Positions 36,501 to 47,300 of a stretch of DNA of 64,000 bases are shown here, in pieces; the stretch's first letter is position 1; the number at the start of each line of letters is the position of its first letter. Below the pieces are notes generated by a model. It worked only from the letters and a program-made list of their open reading frames with translations, was not told the DNA's origin and did not search any database. Position numbers and translations under genes: made by a program. Origin of the DNA: Sphingomonas sp. PAMC 26621 (GTDB lineage: Bacteria; Pseudomonadota; Alphaproteobacteria; Sphingomonadales; Sphingomonadaceae); contig NZ_AIDW01000015.1 in assembly GCF_000251145.1 (NCBI RefSeq), positions 186,001 through 250,000 of the forward strand. The letters are read 5' to 3'.

Positions 36501-38516
36501 TTAGCGCTTGAGGACTTCGTCGCGCGCGGCCGCGACGCAGTGCAGCGCCCATTGCATCGTCTCGGGCGTGATGAAGACGTTCATCGGAAACGACTTCAGC
36601 GCATAGACGACGGCCTCTTCGTCGGTCCCGTCGCGATTGTAGGTCGCGTCGCGGAAGCCCGTGCTGAAGCTCATGTACGGCGTGTACTTGCCGTCGATCT
36701 GCTTGCCCGAGCGGAACCATTCGAACAGCTTGTTGCCGACCGCTTCGGTCAGGTGGTTATGCTTGATCAGGTCGCTCCGCAGCGCCGGTTCGTTCAGTTC
36801 GCGACCGAACTGTACCTGTGCGTCGACGCCCGCGGGATAGACCCGGAACAGCGTGATCAGCCCGGTGTCGTCGGGGTTGACGCAGACCATGTCGGGATGG
36901 CTGCGGATCAGATCGTAGAGGTAATATTTGGTTTCGAGGATGCCGCCGAGGATCGCCTGCATCCCTTCCTTGCCGAAGTACTTCAGCGTCGCCCAACCCG
37001 CGAGCGAGCCCGACGCGGTGCGCGAGACTTCGAGCGTGTAGTACATCGGGTTGTACGGCGTGCGCGCCTGCAGATAGGGGCCGCCGCCCAGCACCGCGCT
37101 CAGCGACGTAGCGGGTCCGCCCGCGTAGCTCAGGTTGTTGGGGGAATCGATCTTGTCGCGAAACCGCAGCTTGCCGCCGAACTGGAACCGTCCGTCCCCG
37201 CCGAGCAGCGTGGTGGGGACGGTGATGTTGAGCACGCCGGCATATTCGCGGTCATGCGCCCGCTCGGTTGCGTTATTGGCCCCGGTCAGCGTGAATTGCG
37301 TCGGATCGCTCGGGTTGAAGCCGGTCGGCGTCAGCGTCGGATACAGTCGCGTCGCATTGTCATAGGCAACGGTAAAGCCCGGCTGTCCGACCCGCGAAAA
37401 CGTCGTGTTGCGGTCATAGTCGCGGTGATAGGTCGAGGCGGTATAGGACAGCTGGTAATCGACGATCACCTTGTCGAAATCATTGCGACCGCCGGCGGCG
37501 GCGATGAAATTGAGGTGCGATTCCTGTTCGTCGCGGAGCGTTACGCGCGCATCGACGCCGGTCGCGGTGATCACGTTGCCACTCTGCGTCGTGGCGTCGC
37601 CAAGCCCGCGATATTGCAGGATCGAGCGATGGACCGACTCGGTGTAGCCGGCGTTGTTCGCGCGCAGATAGTAATGGCTCTGCGCGTCCGGGTTCCAGTC
37701 GAGCTCGCCCCCGAAACCGAAGCGGCGGCGGTTGTACGAATAGCGCCGCAGGTCGAGCGCATCGAGCACCTTGTCGCCCGGCGTCCCCGGTTGGACCGCA
37801 TCGAGCAAACCCGGCTCGACATCGTCGAAGCCACGCTGGTCGGTATGGAACGATCCGGTCAACACGATCGCGAACTGCCTGTCCGGACCGAACGCCGTCC
37901 CCGCCGCCGCCTCGCCGATGAAGACATCGCCATTGTTGTGCGCGCTCTGATAGCCGCCGCCTATCGTCCCTTCGAAGAACGGCCTGGTCAGGCCGACCGC
38001 GGTTCGCGGCGTCAGTTCGACCGATCCGCCGAGCCCTTCGGCCTCCTGATCGGGTAGGCCGCTCTTGCGGACGACGAGGCGGTCGACCGCGCCGATCGGG
38101 ACCGTATCGAGTTCTACCGCACGACCGCCGCCACCGAAATAGGTGCCGCCGGGCTGCGTATTGAGCAAGGTGACGCCGCCGAACGTCGTACCGTTCAGGT
38201 TCCCGTCGATCCCACGGATATTGACGAAGCGCCCTTCGCCGGTGTCGATCGCCAGGCTGACGCCGGGAACGCGACCGAGCGCTTCGGCGGCGTTGAAGTC
38301 GGGATATTTGACGATGTCCTCGGCGGACTGAACGTTGATGAGATTGGGCGCCGCCTTCTCCTCGGCACGCGCGGTCTTCGCCGCGCGCGTGGCGGTGACG
38401 ACGATGTCATTGTCCGCTCGGTCGACCGGGCCTGCCGCGACCTGGGCGTTCGCACCGAGCGGTGCCAGCGCGAACGCCGTCGTGGAGATAAGCAACAGTG
38501 CTCGCGTTTTGGTCAT
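36501..38516 (-). pseudogene. Chimeric TonB-dependent receptor / PLP-decarboxylase gene
   Basis: One open frame of 671 residues joins two unrelated families. Residues 1 to about 477 are a TonB-dependent receptor: signal peptide (LLLISTTAFALAPLGANAQ), plug domain (LGRVPGVSLAIDTGEGRFVN, VRKSGLPDQEAEGLGGSVEL) and the first barrel strands. From about residue 482 it becomes the C-terminal third of a PLP-dependent amino-acid decarboxylase: YNPMYYTLEVSRTASGSLAG, TLKYFGKEGMQAILGG, LETKYYLYDLIRSHPDMVCV, MNVFITPETMQWALHC. The PLP-lysine domain and the rest of the barrel are missing. The join lies near 37075 and is in frame. The most likely origin is one deletion between two adjacent genes of the same operon; a collapsed assembly is the alternative. 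Neither half should be functional. Confidence 0.85.
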
Positions 38517-38720
38517 GGCCCCAATCCTTGCGCTTGGCAGTCGACGACTGCGCGTTACGACGCTCCCGGAGAGGCTCGAGTGGGACCCAATTGTTACAAG
38601 ACGGCGAATTTATCCTTGTTTGTTATTAGGTTGGCAAGAATCAATATTGGCGCGACGGGCACACGACACAACTCAATTGAGATCGTTCAATAAAGTCTCG
38701 ACGATCGGCAGTCCGCACCT

Positions 38721-39731
38721 TCAACGGGCAGGTTTGACCACCAGAATATGGAAGGACCCCGGCACCATCGCGGGACGACCCCCGCCCGCCACGGGCGCGC
38801 CGAACGTCGCGGCTGGTAGATACAGCGCGCCAGTCCTGGGATCGAGCGCGCCAGTGCGCGCGCCGACCTCGGTCTTCACGACACCGACCGCTTCGACACC
38901 GACACCCTTCAGCGAAAGGATGTCGAGCACCCCGTCCTTCCCGCACGGGATGAACGCGAGCCCGCGCGCCTCGTCCATGATCACGGCGTCCGGTCCCGAA
39001 CCGATATCGACGAGCGTGGTAAGCTGCCGCCGCCGCGCGTCGACGATGGCGGCCTTGCCGTTGGCGCACGACGCGATCAGGCGATCGTGCGCGCTATCGT
39101 AGCCGAGCCCGGTCGGCGCCTTGCAGCCCGGCAGCGCGATCGCCTTGCCAGCAACCCCACGCGCGACGTCGACCGTCTCGATCTGGTCCGCATCCTCGTT
39201 ATTGACGAACAGCGTCCCGTCCGCGCCGAACGCGGCATATTCGAGCGCGGGCTTGACCTGGATCGTGCGAGACACCTTGCTCGTGGCGAGGTCGATCACC
39301 GACACGGTGCCGCTGTCGGCATTCATGACATAGGCATGGGTCCTTTGCGGGTCGAGAATGGCGGCGTCCGGCTTCTTGCCGACCGCGATGCTGGCGGTTT
39401 CGGCACCCGAGCGCAGGTCGTACACCCGCACCGTGCCATCGGTCCCGCTCGTCACCAGCAGCTTGCCGCCGCGCAGCGGCACGACCGCATGGCCGCGCTG
39501 TACGCTGCCGAGCGAGGTGACCTTGCCGGTCGCTAGCTCCAGCACCGTGACCGCGTTGCTGCGCGCGACATATACGAACGTACCGTCGTCGTCGGCGCGG
39601 ACATAGTCCCACGATCCGTCGGGGCCCGCGATCGACTGGGTGACGGCGTAGGTCGGCATGGGCTTTGCCGCGAGCGCGGATGGCGTGGTGGCAGTGGCGG
39701 CGAGCAGGACGAGAAGCGAAGGGCGGCGCAT
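38721..39731 (-). CDS. YncE-like seven-bladed beta-propeller protein
   Basis: A 336-residue exported protein. Signal peptide MRRPSLLVLLAATATTPSAL is followed by repeated propeller blades of the YVTN type: DDDGTFVYVARSNAVTVLEL, GKLLVTSGTDGTVRVYDLRS, DPQRTHAYVMNADSGTVSVI, GTLFVNNEDADQIETVDV, HDRLIASCANGKAAIVDA. Such periplasmic propellers often sit beside TonB-dependent receptors, as here, with the chimeric receptor gene 204 bp downstream on the same strand. Binding partner or ligand is unknown. The DNA between is A/T-richer and may hold a promoter for the receptor gene. Confidence 0.85.
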   Translation of the reverse strand: MRRPSLLVLLAATATTPSALAAKPMPTYAVTQSIAGPDGSWDYVRADDDGTFVYVARSNAVTVLELATGKVTSLGSVQRGHAVVPLRGGKLLVTSGTDGTVRVYDLRSGAETASIAVGKKPDAAILDPQRTHAYVMNADSGTVSVIDLATSKVSRTIQVKPALEYAAFGADGTLFVNNEDADQIETVDVARGVAGKAIALPGCKAPTGLGYDSAHDRLIASCANGKAAIVDARRRQLTTLVDIGSGPDAVIMDEARGLAFIPCGKDGVLDILSLKGVGVEAVGVVKTEVGARTGALDPRTGALYLPAATFGAPVAGGGRPAMVPGSFHILVVKPAR

Positions 39732-39796
39732 TGCAGTCTCCACGAAGATGAGCTGCCTTTTGCCGCAGCGAACCCCCGCGGTCACGTTAGGGATCG

Positions 39797-41188
39797 CTAA
39801 TCCACCGTGGCGGCACCGGTTTCGAGTTCCCGTGCGGGCTGCGCGAAGGTCAGGCGCACCCGCAAGCCGGGGCGATTGTCGAGCAGGTCGAGGCGGACGC
39901 GATGCAGTGCTGCAATCGCCGCGGCGAGCGCCATGCCCAGCCCGGCGCCGGGCAGGTTGCGGCTGCGGTCGAGCCGGTAGAAGCGAGTCAGCACGGCGTC
40001 GCGTTCGTGCGGCGGAATGCCGGGGCCGTCGTCGCTGACGCTCGCGACGATCGCGCCGTCGATCCGCTCGAGCCGACTGACGATCGTGCTGCCGCGCGGG
40101 GTATGGCGGATCGCATTGTCGACCAGATTGGTCATCATCTGCGCCAGCAGTTCGGCATCGCCCTCGATCAGCAGACCGTCGGCATGCTCCGCAAGCACGG
40201 TTTTGCCATCGTCCTCGGCGACCGGCTGATATGCGGCGATCACCCGCCCGACGAGCTCGCTCAGGTCGAGCGTCGCGAAATATTGGCGCCCGTCGCCCCC
40301 CTCTAGCGTCCCGATCCGCAACAGTGCCCGGAAAATCGCGAGAACCTCGTCGGTCTGTGCGATGGCGGTGTCGATGCCGGCCTCGATCCGCGCCGGGTCC
40401 CGCGCGTCGCGGGTTTGCTCGAGTTGCTGGCGAAGCCGTCCGAGCGGGGTGCGCAGGTCGTGCGCGATGTCGGTGGTGACCTGGCGCAGGCCGTCCATCA
40501 GCGCGCCGATCTTGTCGAGCATTGCATTGAGGTTCGCCGAAAGCTGGTCGAATTCGCGGCTGATCCCGATCGGCGGCAGGCGTTCCGCCGTATTGCCCGT
40601 CATCACCCGGGCGATCGCAGCGTTGACGCGGTCGAGCCGTCGCATGAACAACGCACCGATCAGATATCCACCCACCAGCGCAAGCACCGTGATCACCACG
40701 CCTGCGACGACCAGGAACCGGTCGAGCGCACGCCGCAATTCCTGGATATCGTAGGTGTCCGTGGCAACGGCGAGCGTACCGCCGTTGGGGAGGGCAACAC
40801 CGAGGCTCTTTAAGGTTTCGGCGGCGGGGTCCTGCGGGTCGTCGTGCACCGCCACCTGCCCCCAGCCGAGCCTGACCGTCCGCGCGCCGATATCGTCGAC
40901 CAGCAGGCGTCCCGCGCGATCGATCACCTGGTATCGGAATGCTTCCGCGCCGCTCGCGCGCCGATGCCGGGCGATCGCCCCGAGCAGGCTCGATCGCCCC
41001 CCTTCCCTGTCCTCACCCGCAAGAATCGCGGCCTCGCTGGTCAAGCCGCCTTCGGTGGCGTCGACCGCATAGTGCGCGATCGACCGCTCGACGACGACCA
41101 AGACGAGCGCGGATCCTGCCGCGAACGCAAGCGCGAGCAGGCAGGCAAAGCGAAACGCCCCGCTCCGGAAACCGCTAAGCCAGGCCAT
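39797..41188 (-). CDS. Sensor histidine kinase (EnvZ/CusS-like)
   Basis: A 463-residue membrane kinase. Two membrane segments, at residues 7-28 (GAFRFACLLALAFAAGSALV) and about 150-175 (LVVAGVVITVLALVGGYLIG), enclose a periplasmic sensor region. A HAMP linker follows, then HisKA with the phospho-accepting His in TDIAHDLRTPLGRLRQQLE near residue 240, and a HATPase with NLVDNAIRHTPRG and DDGPGIPPHERD, GAGLGMALA. The start at 41188 overlaps the end of the response-regulator gene by 14 bp. With that regulator it is divergent from a TolC/MFP/RND operon, its likely target. Confidence 0.9.
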   Translation of the reverse strand: MAWLSGFRSGAFRFACLLALAFAAGSALVLVVVERSIAHYAVDATEGGLTSEAAILAGEDREGGRSSLLGAIARHRRASGAEAFRYQVIDRAGRLLVDDIGARTVRLGWGQVAVHDDPQDPAAETLKSLGVALPNGGTLAVATDTYDIQELRRALDRFLVVAGVVITVLALVGGYLIGALFMRRLDRVNAAIARVMTGNTAERLPPIGISREFDQLSANLNAMLDKIGALMDGLRQVTTDIAHDLRTPLGRLRQQLEQTRDARDPARIEAGIDTAIAQTDEVLAIFRALLRIGTLEGGDGRQYFATLDLSELVGRVIAAYQPVAEDDGKTVLAEHADGLLIEGDAELLAQMMTNLVDNAIRHTPRGSTIVSRLERIDGAIVASVSDDGPGIPPHERDAVLTRFYRLDRSRNLPGAGLGMALAAAIAALHRVRLDLLDNRPGLRVRLTFAQPARELETGAATVD

Positions 41189-41852
41189 CGCACCGATAGC
41201 CCGCGCCGCGCACCGTATGGATGAGTTCCTGATCGAAGCCACGATCGACTTTCGAGCGCAGGCGACTCATGTGGCTTTCGATGATATTGGTCTGCGGGTC
41301 GAAATGGAAAGACCACACGTTTTCGAGCAGCATCGTCCGGGTAACGATCTCACCCGCGTGCCGCATCAGATATTCGAGCAGCTTGAACTCCTGGGCCTGC
41401 AACGCGATCGTGCGTCCGGCACGCCGAACGCTGCGCTTGATCAGATCGATCTCGAGATCGGCGACGCGCAGCACTGTCGCGACATCCTGGGCCTGCTGGC
41501 GGCGCAACAGCGCGTTGACCCGCGCGAGAAATTCGATCCCGGCGAACGGCTTGACCAGATAATCGTCGGCGCCCGCGTCGAGCCCTTCGACCCGGTCATG
41601 AACACCGTCGATCGCGGTGAGGAAGATCGCAGGGGCGCGAACACCGGCCGCGCGAAGCGCCTTGAGAACGCCGAGCCCATCGACCCCGGGGACCATACGA
41701 TCGAGAATCAGGACGGCATGATCGCCGCCGGACCCGAGGACGATCGCGTCGCTGCCGTTGCTGCAGGTGTCGACGACATGTCCGGCCGCAACCAGCGTGC
41801 GCTCGAGATGGGTGCGCGTCGCCTCGTCGTCCTCGAGCAGCAGCAGTTTCAC
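41175..41852 (-). CDS. OmpR-family response regulator
   Basis: A 225-residue two-domain regulator. Receiver: LLLLEDDEATRTHLERTL with the acidic pocket at residues 8-9, phospho-acceptor Asp in LILDRMVPGVDGLG near residue 51, and DDYLVKPF near residue 98. The C-terminal winged helix shows LLEYLMRHAGEIVTRTMLLE and ESHMSRLRSKVDRGF, ending RGAGYRCDG. It is co-transcribed with the kinase and lies 160 bp from the divergent efflux operon; the intergenic region should contain its binding site. Confidence 0.93.
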   Translation of the reverse strand: MKLLLLEDDEATRTHLERTLVAAGHVVDTCSNGSDAIVLGSGGDHAVLILDRMVPGVDGLGVLKALRAAGVRAPAIFLTAIDGVHDRVEGLDAGADDYLVKPFAGIEFLARVNALLRRQQAQDVATVLRVADLEIDLIKRSVRRAGRTIALQAQEFKLLEYLMRHAGEIVTRTMLLENVWSFHFDPQTNIIESHMSRLRSKVDRGFDQELIHTVRGAGYRCDGLA

Positions 41853-42012
41853 CGCATCACCTCCACCAGCCGCCTAGCATGAACGCCTAGCCGGGCGTCA
41901 CGCTTCGCGTGCAAGTTGGGAATAAACAACGTCAGGATCGTCACCCGCTTATGCCATATCGCACGATGGCGTGCGCGTCCGTACCGCACCGTGACATCCG
42001 GAGTTAGATGAG

Positions 42013-43368
42013 TTGAGACGTACCCTTCCGCGCCTCGCCTTGGCCGCGCTCGCCGCCCTGAGCGGGATGGCGGGGTGCGCGCGCTACACCGCGCTTCCAC
42101 TGGCGACCGCACCGCCGCTGGCGGCCGACGTGCGATCCCTGGCGCGGGCAGAAACGATCGTCGGGACGGAACCGTTGTCGGTCGCGCGGGTGGTCGACCT
42201 CGTCCTCGCGAACAACCCCGACCTCAAGGCGGCACGGCTGCGACGCGCGATCGCCGCGGGCCAGACGCGACAGGCCGGCGTTCTGCCCAATCCGTCTCTG
42301 ACCGGCGCCTTCCTCCCGCTGCTGTCGGGCGGCGTATCGGTGCCCGCGTGGAACATCGGGCTCAGCCAGGACATTAAGGCACTGCTCACCTACCGCACGC
42401 GCCGCCGCGCCGCGGTGGACAGCGAGCGCCAGGTCGCCGCGGATATCGTCTGGCAGGAATGGCAGGTCGCGGGATTGGCGCGGCAAGTCGCGGGGGACCT
42501 GATCCTGAGCGCGGCCAGTCGGCAAGGCTATGTCGCGGCCTATCAATTGCTCGCCGCGCGCAACGCCAAGCTCGAACAGGCGCTGGCGGCGCGCAACGTC
42601 ACGCTGGTCACGGTTGCGCCCGACCGGGTCGCGTTGCAGGCCGCGCGGACCGCGCTCAACGCGCTCGACCAGCGGCAATTGGCGTTGATGCATCAACTCG
42701 ACGCATTGCTTGGGCTCACCCCGGACGTCGTGGTCCCGCTTGCGACGCAGACCGATCTGCCGCGGTTCAACCCCGCCGCGATCCGCGCCGGGCTTGCGAC
42801 GCTGCCCGACCGCCGCCCCGATCTGATCGCACTGCGGCTGGGCTATGCCGCGTCCGACGAACAGCTGCGCCAAGCAATCGTCGCGCAATTCCCCGACGTC
42901 CTTCTCGGCGGCAGCGTCAGCAGCGACAGCTCGAAGGTCATCAACAGCGGCCCCAATGCCGCGATCGGCCTGCCGATCTTCGACCGCAACCAGGGCAATG
43001 TCGCGATCACGCGCGCGACCCGAGCGCAGCTCCATGCCGACTATGCTGCGCGCCTCGCGACGGCGATCGGCACGGTCGGTGCGCTGCTGCGCGAAATCGA
43101 GCAGCTGTCCGCGCAACTCGCGATCGCGCGCCGCGACCTGCCCGCGGCGCGCTCCGCCGCCGAGCGGGCGCAGGCCGCGTTCGGCGCCTCCAACATCGAC
43201 GAGCGTGGCTATGTCGACCTCGTCTACAACCGCTTTGCCAAGGAACAGGAGATCATGACGCTCGAACTGGCGTTGCTCGATCGGCAGGTCGCGATCCAGA
43301 CACTGGTCGGCGACGGCCTGCCCACCGTGGACGTGCCCGCTGGCGACACCCGCGCGGTGCCGCGATGA
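42013..43368 (+). CDS. TolC-family outer-membrane efflux lipoprotein
   Basis: A 451-residue outer-membrane factor. The start is a TTG; an ATG 5 nt upstream is followed at once by a stop. A signal sequence with a lipobox-like SGMAGC near residue 21 suggests lipid attachment. The two OEP repeats are long helical stretches: VVDLVLANNPDLKAARLRRA and RQAGVLPNPSLTGAF, then RAGLATLPDRRPDLIALRLG and GLPIFDRNQGNVAITRATRA. It forms the exit duct for the RND pump encoded two genes downstream. Its stop overlaps the start of the adaptor gene (ATGA). Confidence 0.9.
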   Translation: MRRTLPRLALAALAALSGMAGCARYTALPLATAPPLAADVRSLARAETIVGTEPLSVARVVDLVLANNPDLKAARLRRAIAAGQTRQAGVLPNPSLTGAFLPLLSGGVSVPAWNIGLSQDIKALLTYRTRRRAAVDSERQVAADIVWQEWQVAGLARQVAGDLILSAASRQGYVAAYQLLAARNAKLEQALAARNVTLVTVAPDRVALQAARTALNALDQRQLALMHQLDALLGLTPDVVVPLATQTDLPRFNPAAIRAGLATLPDRRPDLIALRLGYAASDEQLRQAIVAQFPDVLLGGSVSSDSSKVINSGPNAAIGLPIFDRNQGNVAITRATRAQLHADYAARLATAIGTVGALLREIEQLSAQLAIARRDLPAARSAAERAQAAFGASNIDERGYVDLVYNRFAKEQEIMTLELALLDRQVAIQTLVGDGLPTVDVPAGDTRAVPR

Positions 43369-44396
43369 GAGTGCCGCTCGGTCTGTCGATCGCACTGGCG
43401 TTGTCGGGCTGTGGTGCCGGGGGCACCCGCGAGGCCGCGCAAACCGCTGTACCGAGCGTGCTCGTTTCCACGATCACACCGGCACAGGGGTCGTTGCTGC
43501 AAACGGTCACCGCTTACGGCACGGTTGCGCCCGCGCTGAACGGAACGCGCACGTTCAGCGAAGCGCAGCCGGGCCAGATCACGCGGTTGATGGTCGCCCC
43601 TGGCACGGCGGTGCGGCGCGGTCAGCCGCTCGCCTCCTTCGCCACCGCGCCCGCGTCGCGGAGCCTGTACCGCCAGGCGGTCGATGCGCTGACCACGGCG
43701 CGCAAGCAACGCGCGACCACCGCACAACTCCTGTCGCAGCAACTGGCGACGCAGGACCAGCTCGTCCAGGCCGAAAAGGCGGTGTCCGACGCGCAAACCT
43801 CGCTCGCCGCGCTGCAGGCGGATGGCGCGGGAAGCGGCGAGCAGACGCTGACCGCCCCGTTCGACGGCGTCGTCACCACCGTGAGCGTCGCGCAGGGGGA
43901 CCGAACGCAAGCCGGTGCGCCGATCCTGACGGTCGCGAAGGCGGGCGGCATCGTCATCACCGCCGGGATCGACCCGTCCGAACGCAGCCGGGTCGCGGTC
44001 GGGCAAGCTGCGTCGATCGTCCGCCTGTCGGGCGGAACGCCGCTGGCCGGGCGCGTGCTGCGGGTCAGCACTGCGCTCAATGCCCGCACACGGCTGGTCG
44101 ACGTTGACGTGACGTTCCCGGCAGGACGCCTGCTTCCGGGCGAGGGCATGCAGGTCGCGATCGCCACGGGGCAGATCGTCGGCTGGGTCGTGCCGCATCG
44201 CTCCGTCGTTACCGCTGGCGGGCCGGCGCACGTTTTCCAGGTCGGCGGCGGCAAGGCGGTCGCCGTCCCCGTCACGGTGCTGCTCGCCTCCGACGCGGGC
44301 GATGTCGTCAGCGGGACGATCGATCCCCGGCGTCGCCTGATCGTCGATGGGGCCTATCAGGTCAGCGATGGTGCCGCCGTGCGGTGGACGCGCTGA
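43365..44396 (+). CDS. RND efflux periplasmic adaptor (membrane fusion) lipoprotein
   Basis: A 343-residue adaptor. A short signal with lipobox LSGC near residue 16 anchors it. The barrel-sandwich halves are QPGQITRLMVAPGTAVRRGQ near residue 68 and LTAPFDGVVTTVSVAQGDRT near residue 164, separated by a helical hairpin (QLLSQQLATQDQLVQAEKAV). The beta-barrel follows (GIDPSERSRVAVGQAASIVR) and a membrane-proximal end (VIDGAYQVSDG-like). It bridges the TolC-type duct and the inner-membrane pump. Starts overlap at both ends, indicating one translationally coupled operon. Confidence 0.9.
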   Translation: MRVPLGLSIALALSGCGAGGTREAAQTAVPSVLVSTITPAQGSLLQTVTAYGTVAPALNGTRTFSEAQPGQITRLMVAPGTAVRRGQPLASFATAPASRSLYRQAVDALTTARKQRATTAQLLSQQLATQDQLVQAEKAVSDAQTSLAALQADGAGSGEQTLTAPFDGVVTTVSVAQGDRTQAGAPILTVAKAGGIVITAGIDPSERSRVAVGQAASIVRLSGGTPLAGRVLRVSTALNARTRLVDVDVTFPAGRLLPGEGMQVAIATGQIVGWVVPHRSVVTAGGPAHVFQVGGGKAVAVPVTVLLASDAGDVVSGTIDPRRRLIVDGAYQVSDGAAVRWTR

Positions 44397-47300
44397 TGCT
44401 CGAACGGTTGCTGCGCGAGCAATCGCGCGCCTTCGTCCTGATCGCCATCGCGCTGGCACTGGCGGGGCTTGTCGCCGCGCTGTCGCTGCCGATCGGACTG
44501 TTTCCGCAGGTGTCCTTCCCGCGGGTCGTGGTCGATCTCGATGCCGGCAGCCGCCCCGCCGACCAGACCGCGCTGACCGTCACCCGCCCGATCGAGGAAG
44601 CGCTCCGCGCGATTCCCGGTGTGCAGGACGTCCGCTCCGCGACCAGCCGTGGGTCGGCGCAGATCTCGATCGATTTCGGCTGGGGTCGCGACATGGTCGC
44701 GAGCACGCTGCTGGTCGATTCGGCGATCGCGCGGACGATCCCGTCGCTCCCGACCGGCACGCAATACACCGTCCGGCGGATGGACCCGACGGTCTTCCCG
44801 ATCATTTCCTACGCGCTCGTCTCGACCACCGCCGATCCGGTCGCGCTGCAGGACATCGCGAAATACCAGATCACCCCGCTGCTCTCCTCGGTCCCAGGGC
44901 TCGCGCGTGTCGGCGTGCAGGGGGGAGACACCGCCGAGGTGCAGGTACTCGCCGATCCGCACCGGCTCGCCGATCACACTCTGTCGATGACCGACCTCGC
45001 CACCGCGATCCGCAACGGCAATGTCTTGAGCGCGGTGGGACAGGTGCAGGATCGCGGTCGCCTGTCGCTCGTCATCGCCGATCGTAGCGTGACGACCGCA
45101 GCGCAGATCGGCGCGATCGTGGTATCCGCCGATCCGCAGGGCGTGGTCCGCGTACGGGATGTGGCGACCGTTCAGAACGGTGCCGTCCCGGTCTGGCAGC
45201 GTATCGTAGAGGACGGCACGCCCGCAGTGCTGTTCAACATCTACGAACAGCCCGACGGCAATGCGGTGCGGATCGCGCAGGCAGTGCAGCAGAAGCTCGC
45301 CACGCTCGCGCTGCCGCCCGGCGTCAAGCTGGTGTGTTGGTACGACCAGAGCGAGCTCGTCACGCAATCGGTCGCGAGCGTGCGCGACGCGGTGCTGATC
45401 GGGCTCGTGCTCGCCGCCCTGGTTCTGTTGTGGTTCCTGCGCAGCTGGCGGGTGACGCTGGTGGCGATCATCGTCGTGCCCGCGACGCTAGCGGCGACGG
45501 TGCTTGTGCTCAGCATGCTGGGAATGAGCTTCAACATCATGACCCTCGGCGGGATCGCAGCCGCTGTCGGGCTGCTGATCGACGACGTCATCGTGATGGT
45601 CGAACATATTGCGCGTCGCGCCGGGGCGATCGGCGAAGATGGCCGCCCGGCTGGCGATTCCGCCGTCATCCCGGCGGCCCGCGAGTTCCTCGCGCCGCTC
45701 ACCGGATCGAGCCTCGCGACGCTGATCGTGTTCGTGCCCTTGTCGTTCCTCACCGGGGTCACCGGCGCCTTCTCCAAGGCGCTGTCCCTGACGATGGCGG
45801 CGGCGCTCGCGATCTCCTGGGCGATGACCGCCTTCGTGGTGCCGGTGCTGGTGCGCTGGCTGGTCGATTTCAGCGCGTGGCATGATCCTGGTGCTCCGGG
45901 TGTAGGGCGGGTGGCGCGTGTCCATGATCGCATCCTCGACCGTTTGTCGGCACGCCCCTGGCTGCTCGCGGTGGCCGCGTTGCCGCTGCTGGTGATCGGC
46001 TATATCAGCTACGAAAACGTGCCGAGCGGCTTCATGCCCAAGGTCGACGAAGGCGGGTTCGTGATGGATTATTACACCGCGCCCGGCACGTCGCTCGACG
46101 AAACCGGTCGGCAGGTCGGCCAGATCGACGCGATGCTGAAGGCCAATCCGGCGGTGCTGACTTTCTCGCGCCGCCTCGGCACCGGGCTCGGCGGCGATCT
46201 CGGGCAGAGCTATCACGGTGACTATTTCGTACGGCTCAAGCCCGATCATGCCGCCCCGACCGAGGAGATCGCGGCAGCGGTGGCGGACCGGATCACCGCG
46301 CAGGTGCCGGGCGTCCAGGTCGAGGTCGCGCAGCTGATCGAGGATCTGATCGGCGACCTGACCGCAGTGCCGCAGCCGATCGAGGTAAAGCTCTATGCCA
46401 CCGATCCTTCGGTCCTGCAGGGCGAGGCGCGCAAGGTCGCCGCACTGATCGGCAAGATCGATGGCGTGGTCGAAGTGAAGGATGGGGTGCAGCTCGCAGG
46501 CGATGCGCTCGACGTCCATGTGGATCCGGTCCGCGCCGCGCTCGAGGGCGTCGCCCCCGCCGAAGTGGAGGCGCAACTCAGCGCCGCCTTGACCGGGAGC
46601 GTCGCAACCACGCTCGCGCAGGCGAGCAAGCCGGTCGACGTGCGGGTGCGCTTGCCCGACGCACTGACGCTCAGCGAAGCCGGGCTCGCCCAATTGCCGA
46701 TCCGCGCGAGCGATGGGCACGTCTTCGCGCTGTCGCGCGTTGCCACGATCGAGTCGGTGACCGGCCAGCCACAGATCAGCCGCGAAAATCTCGAGCCGAT
46801 GATCGCGGTGACCGGGCGGATCCAGGGCCGCGGGATCGGTGCTGCGGTCGGTGACGTGCGTGCGGCGCTCGACAAGGTTGGGGTGCTCGCCCCTGGAGTG
46901 CGCTACGAACTGGGCGGCTTGTACCAGCAGCAGCAGATCGCCTTTGCCGGGCTGATCCAAGTTTTCGGGGCAGCGCTGATCGCAGAACTGGCGTTGCTGC
47001 TGATCCTCTATCGCCGCTTCTGGCTGCCGGTGATCATCATCGGCTGCTCGCTGCTGTCGACCACCGCGGTGTTCACCGCGTTGTGGGCGGCCGGGGTCGA
47101 TCTCAATATAACCGCGCTGATGGGAATGACGATGATCATCGGTATCGGGACCGAGATGGCGATCTTCTACGTCTCGGAATTTGAAGAACTGGCGCGGACC
47201 ATGCCGCCTGCAGAGGCGACGCGCGAGGCGAGCCGCAACCGTCTCCGCCCGATCACGATGACGACGCTGGCGGCGATCTTTACGCTGCTGCCGCTTGCGC

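Noticed and set aside
34221..36511. Plus-strand frames of 250-510 residues opposite the antiporter and marC
   Set aside because: Rich in D, R, H, Q and G with no fold-like pattern; they mirror real genes on the minus strand.
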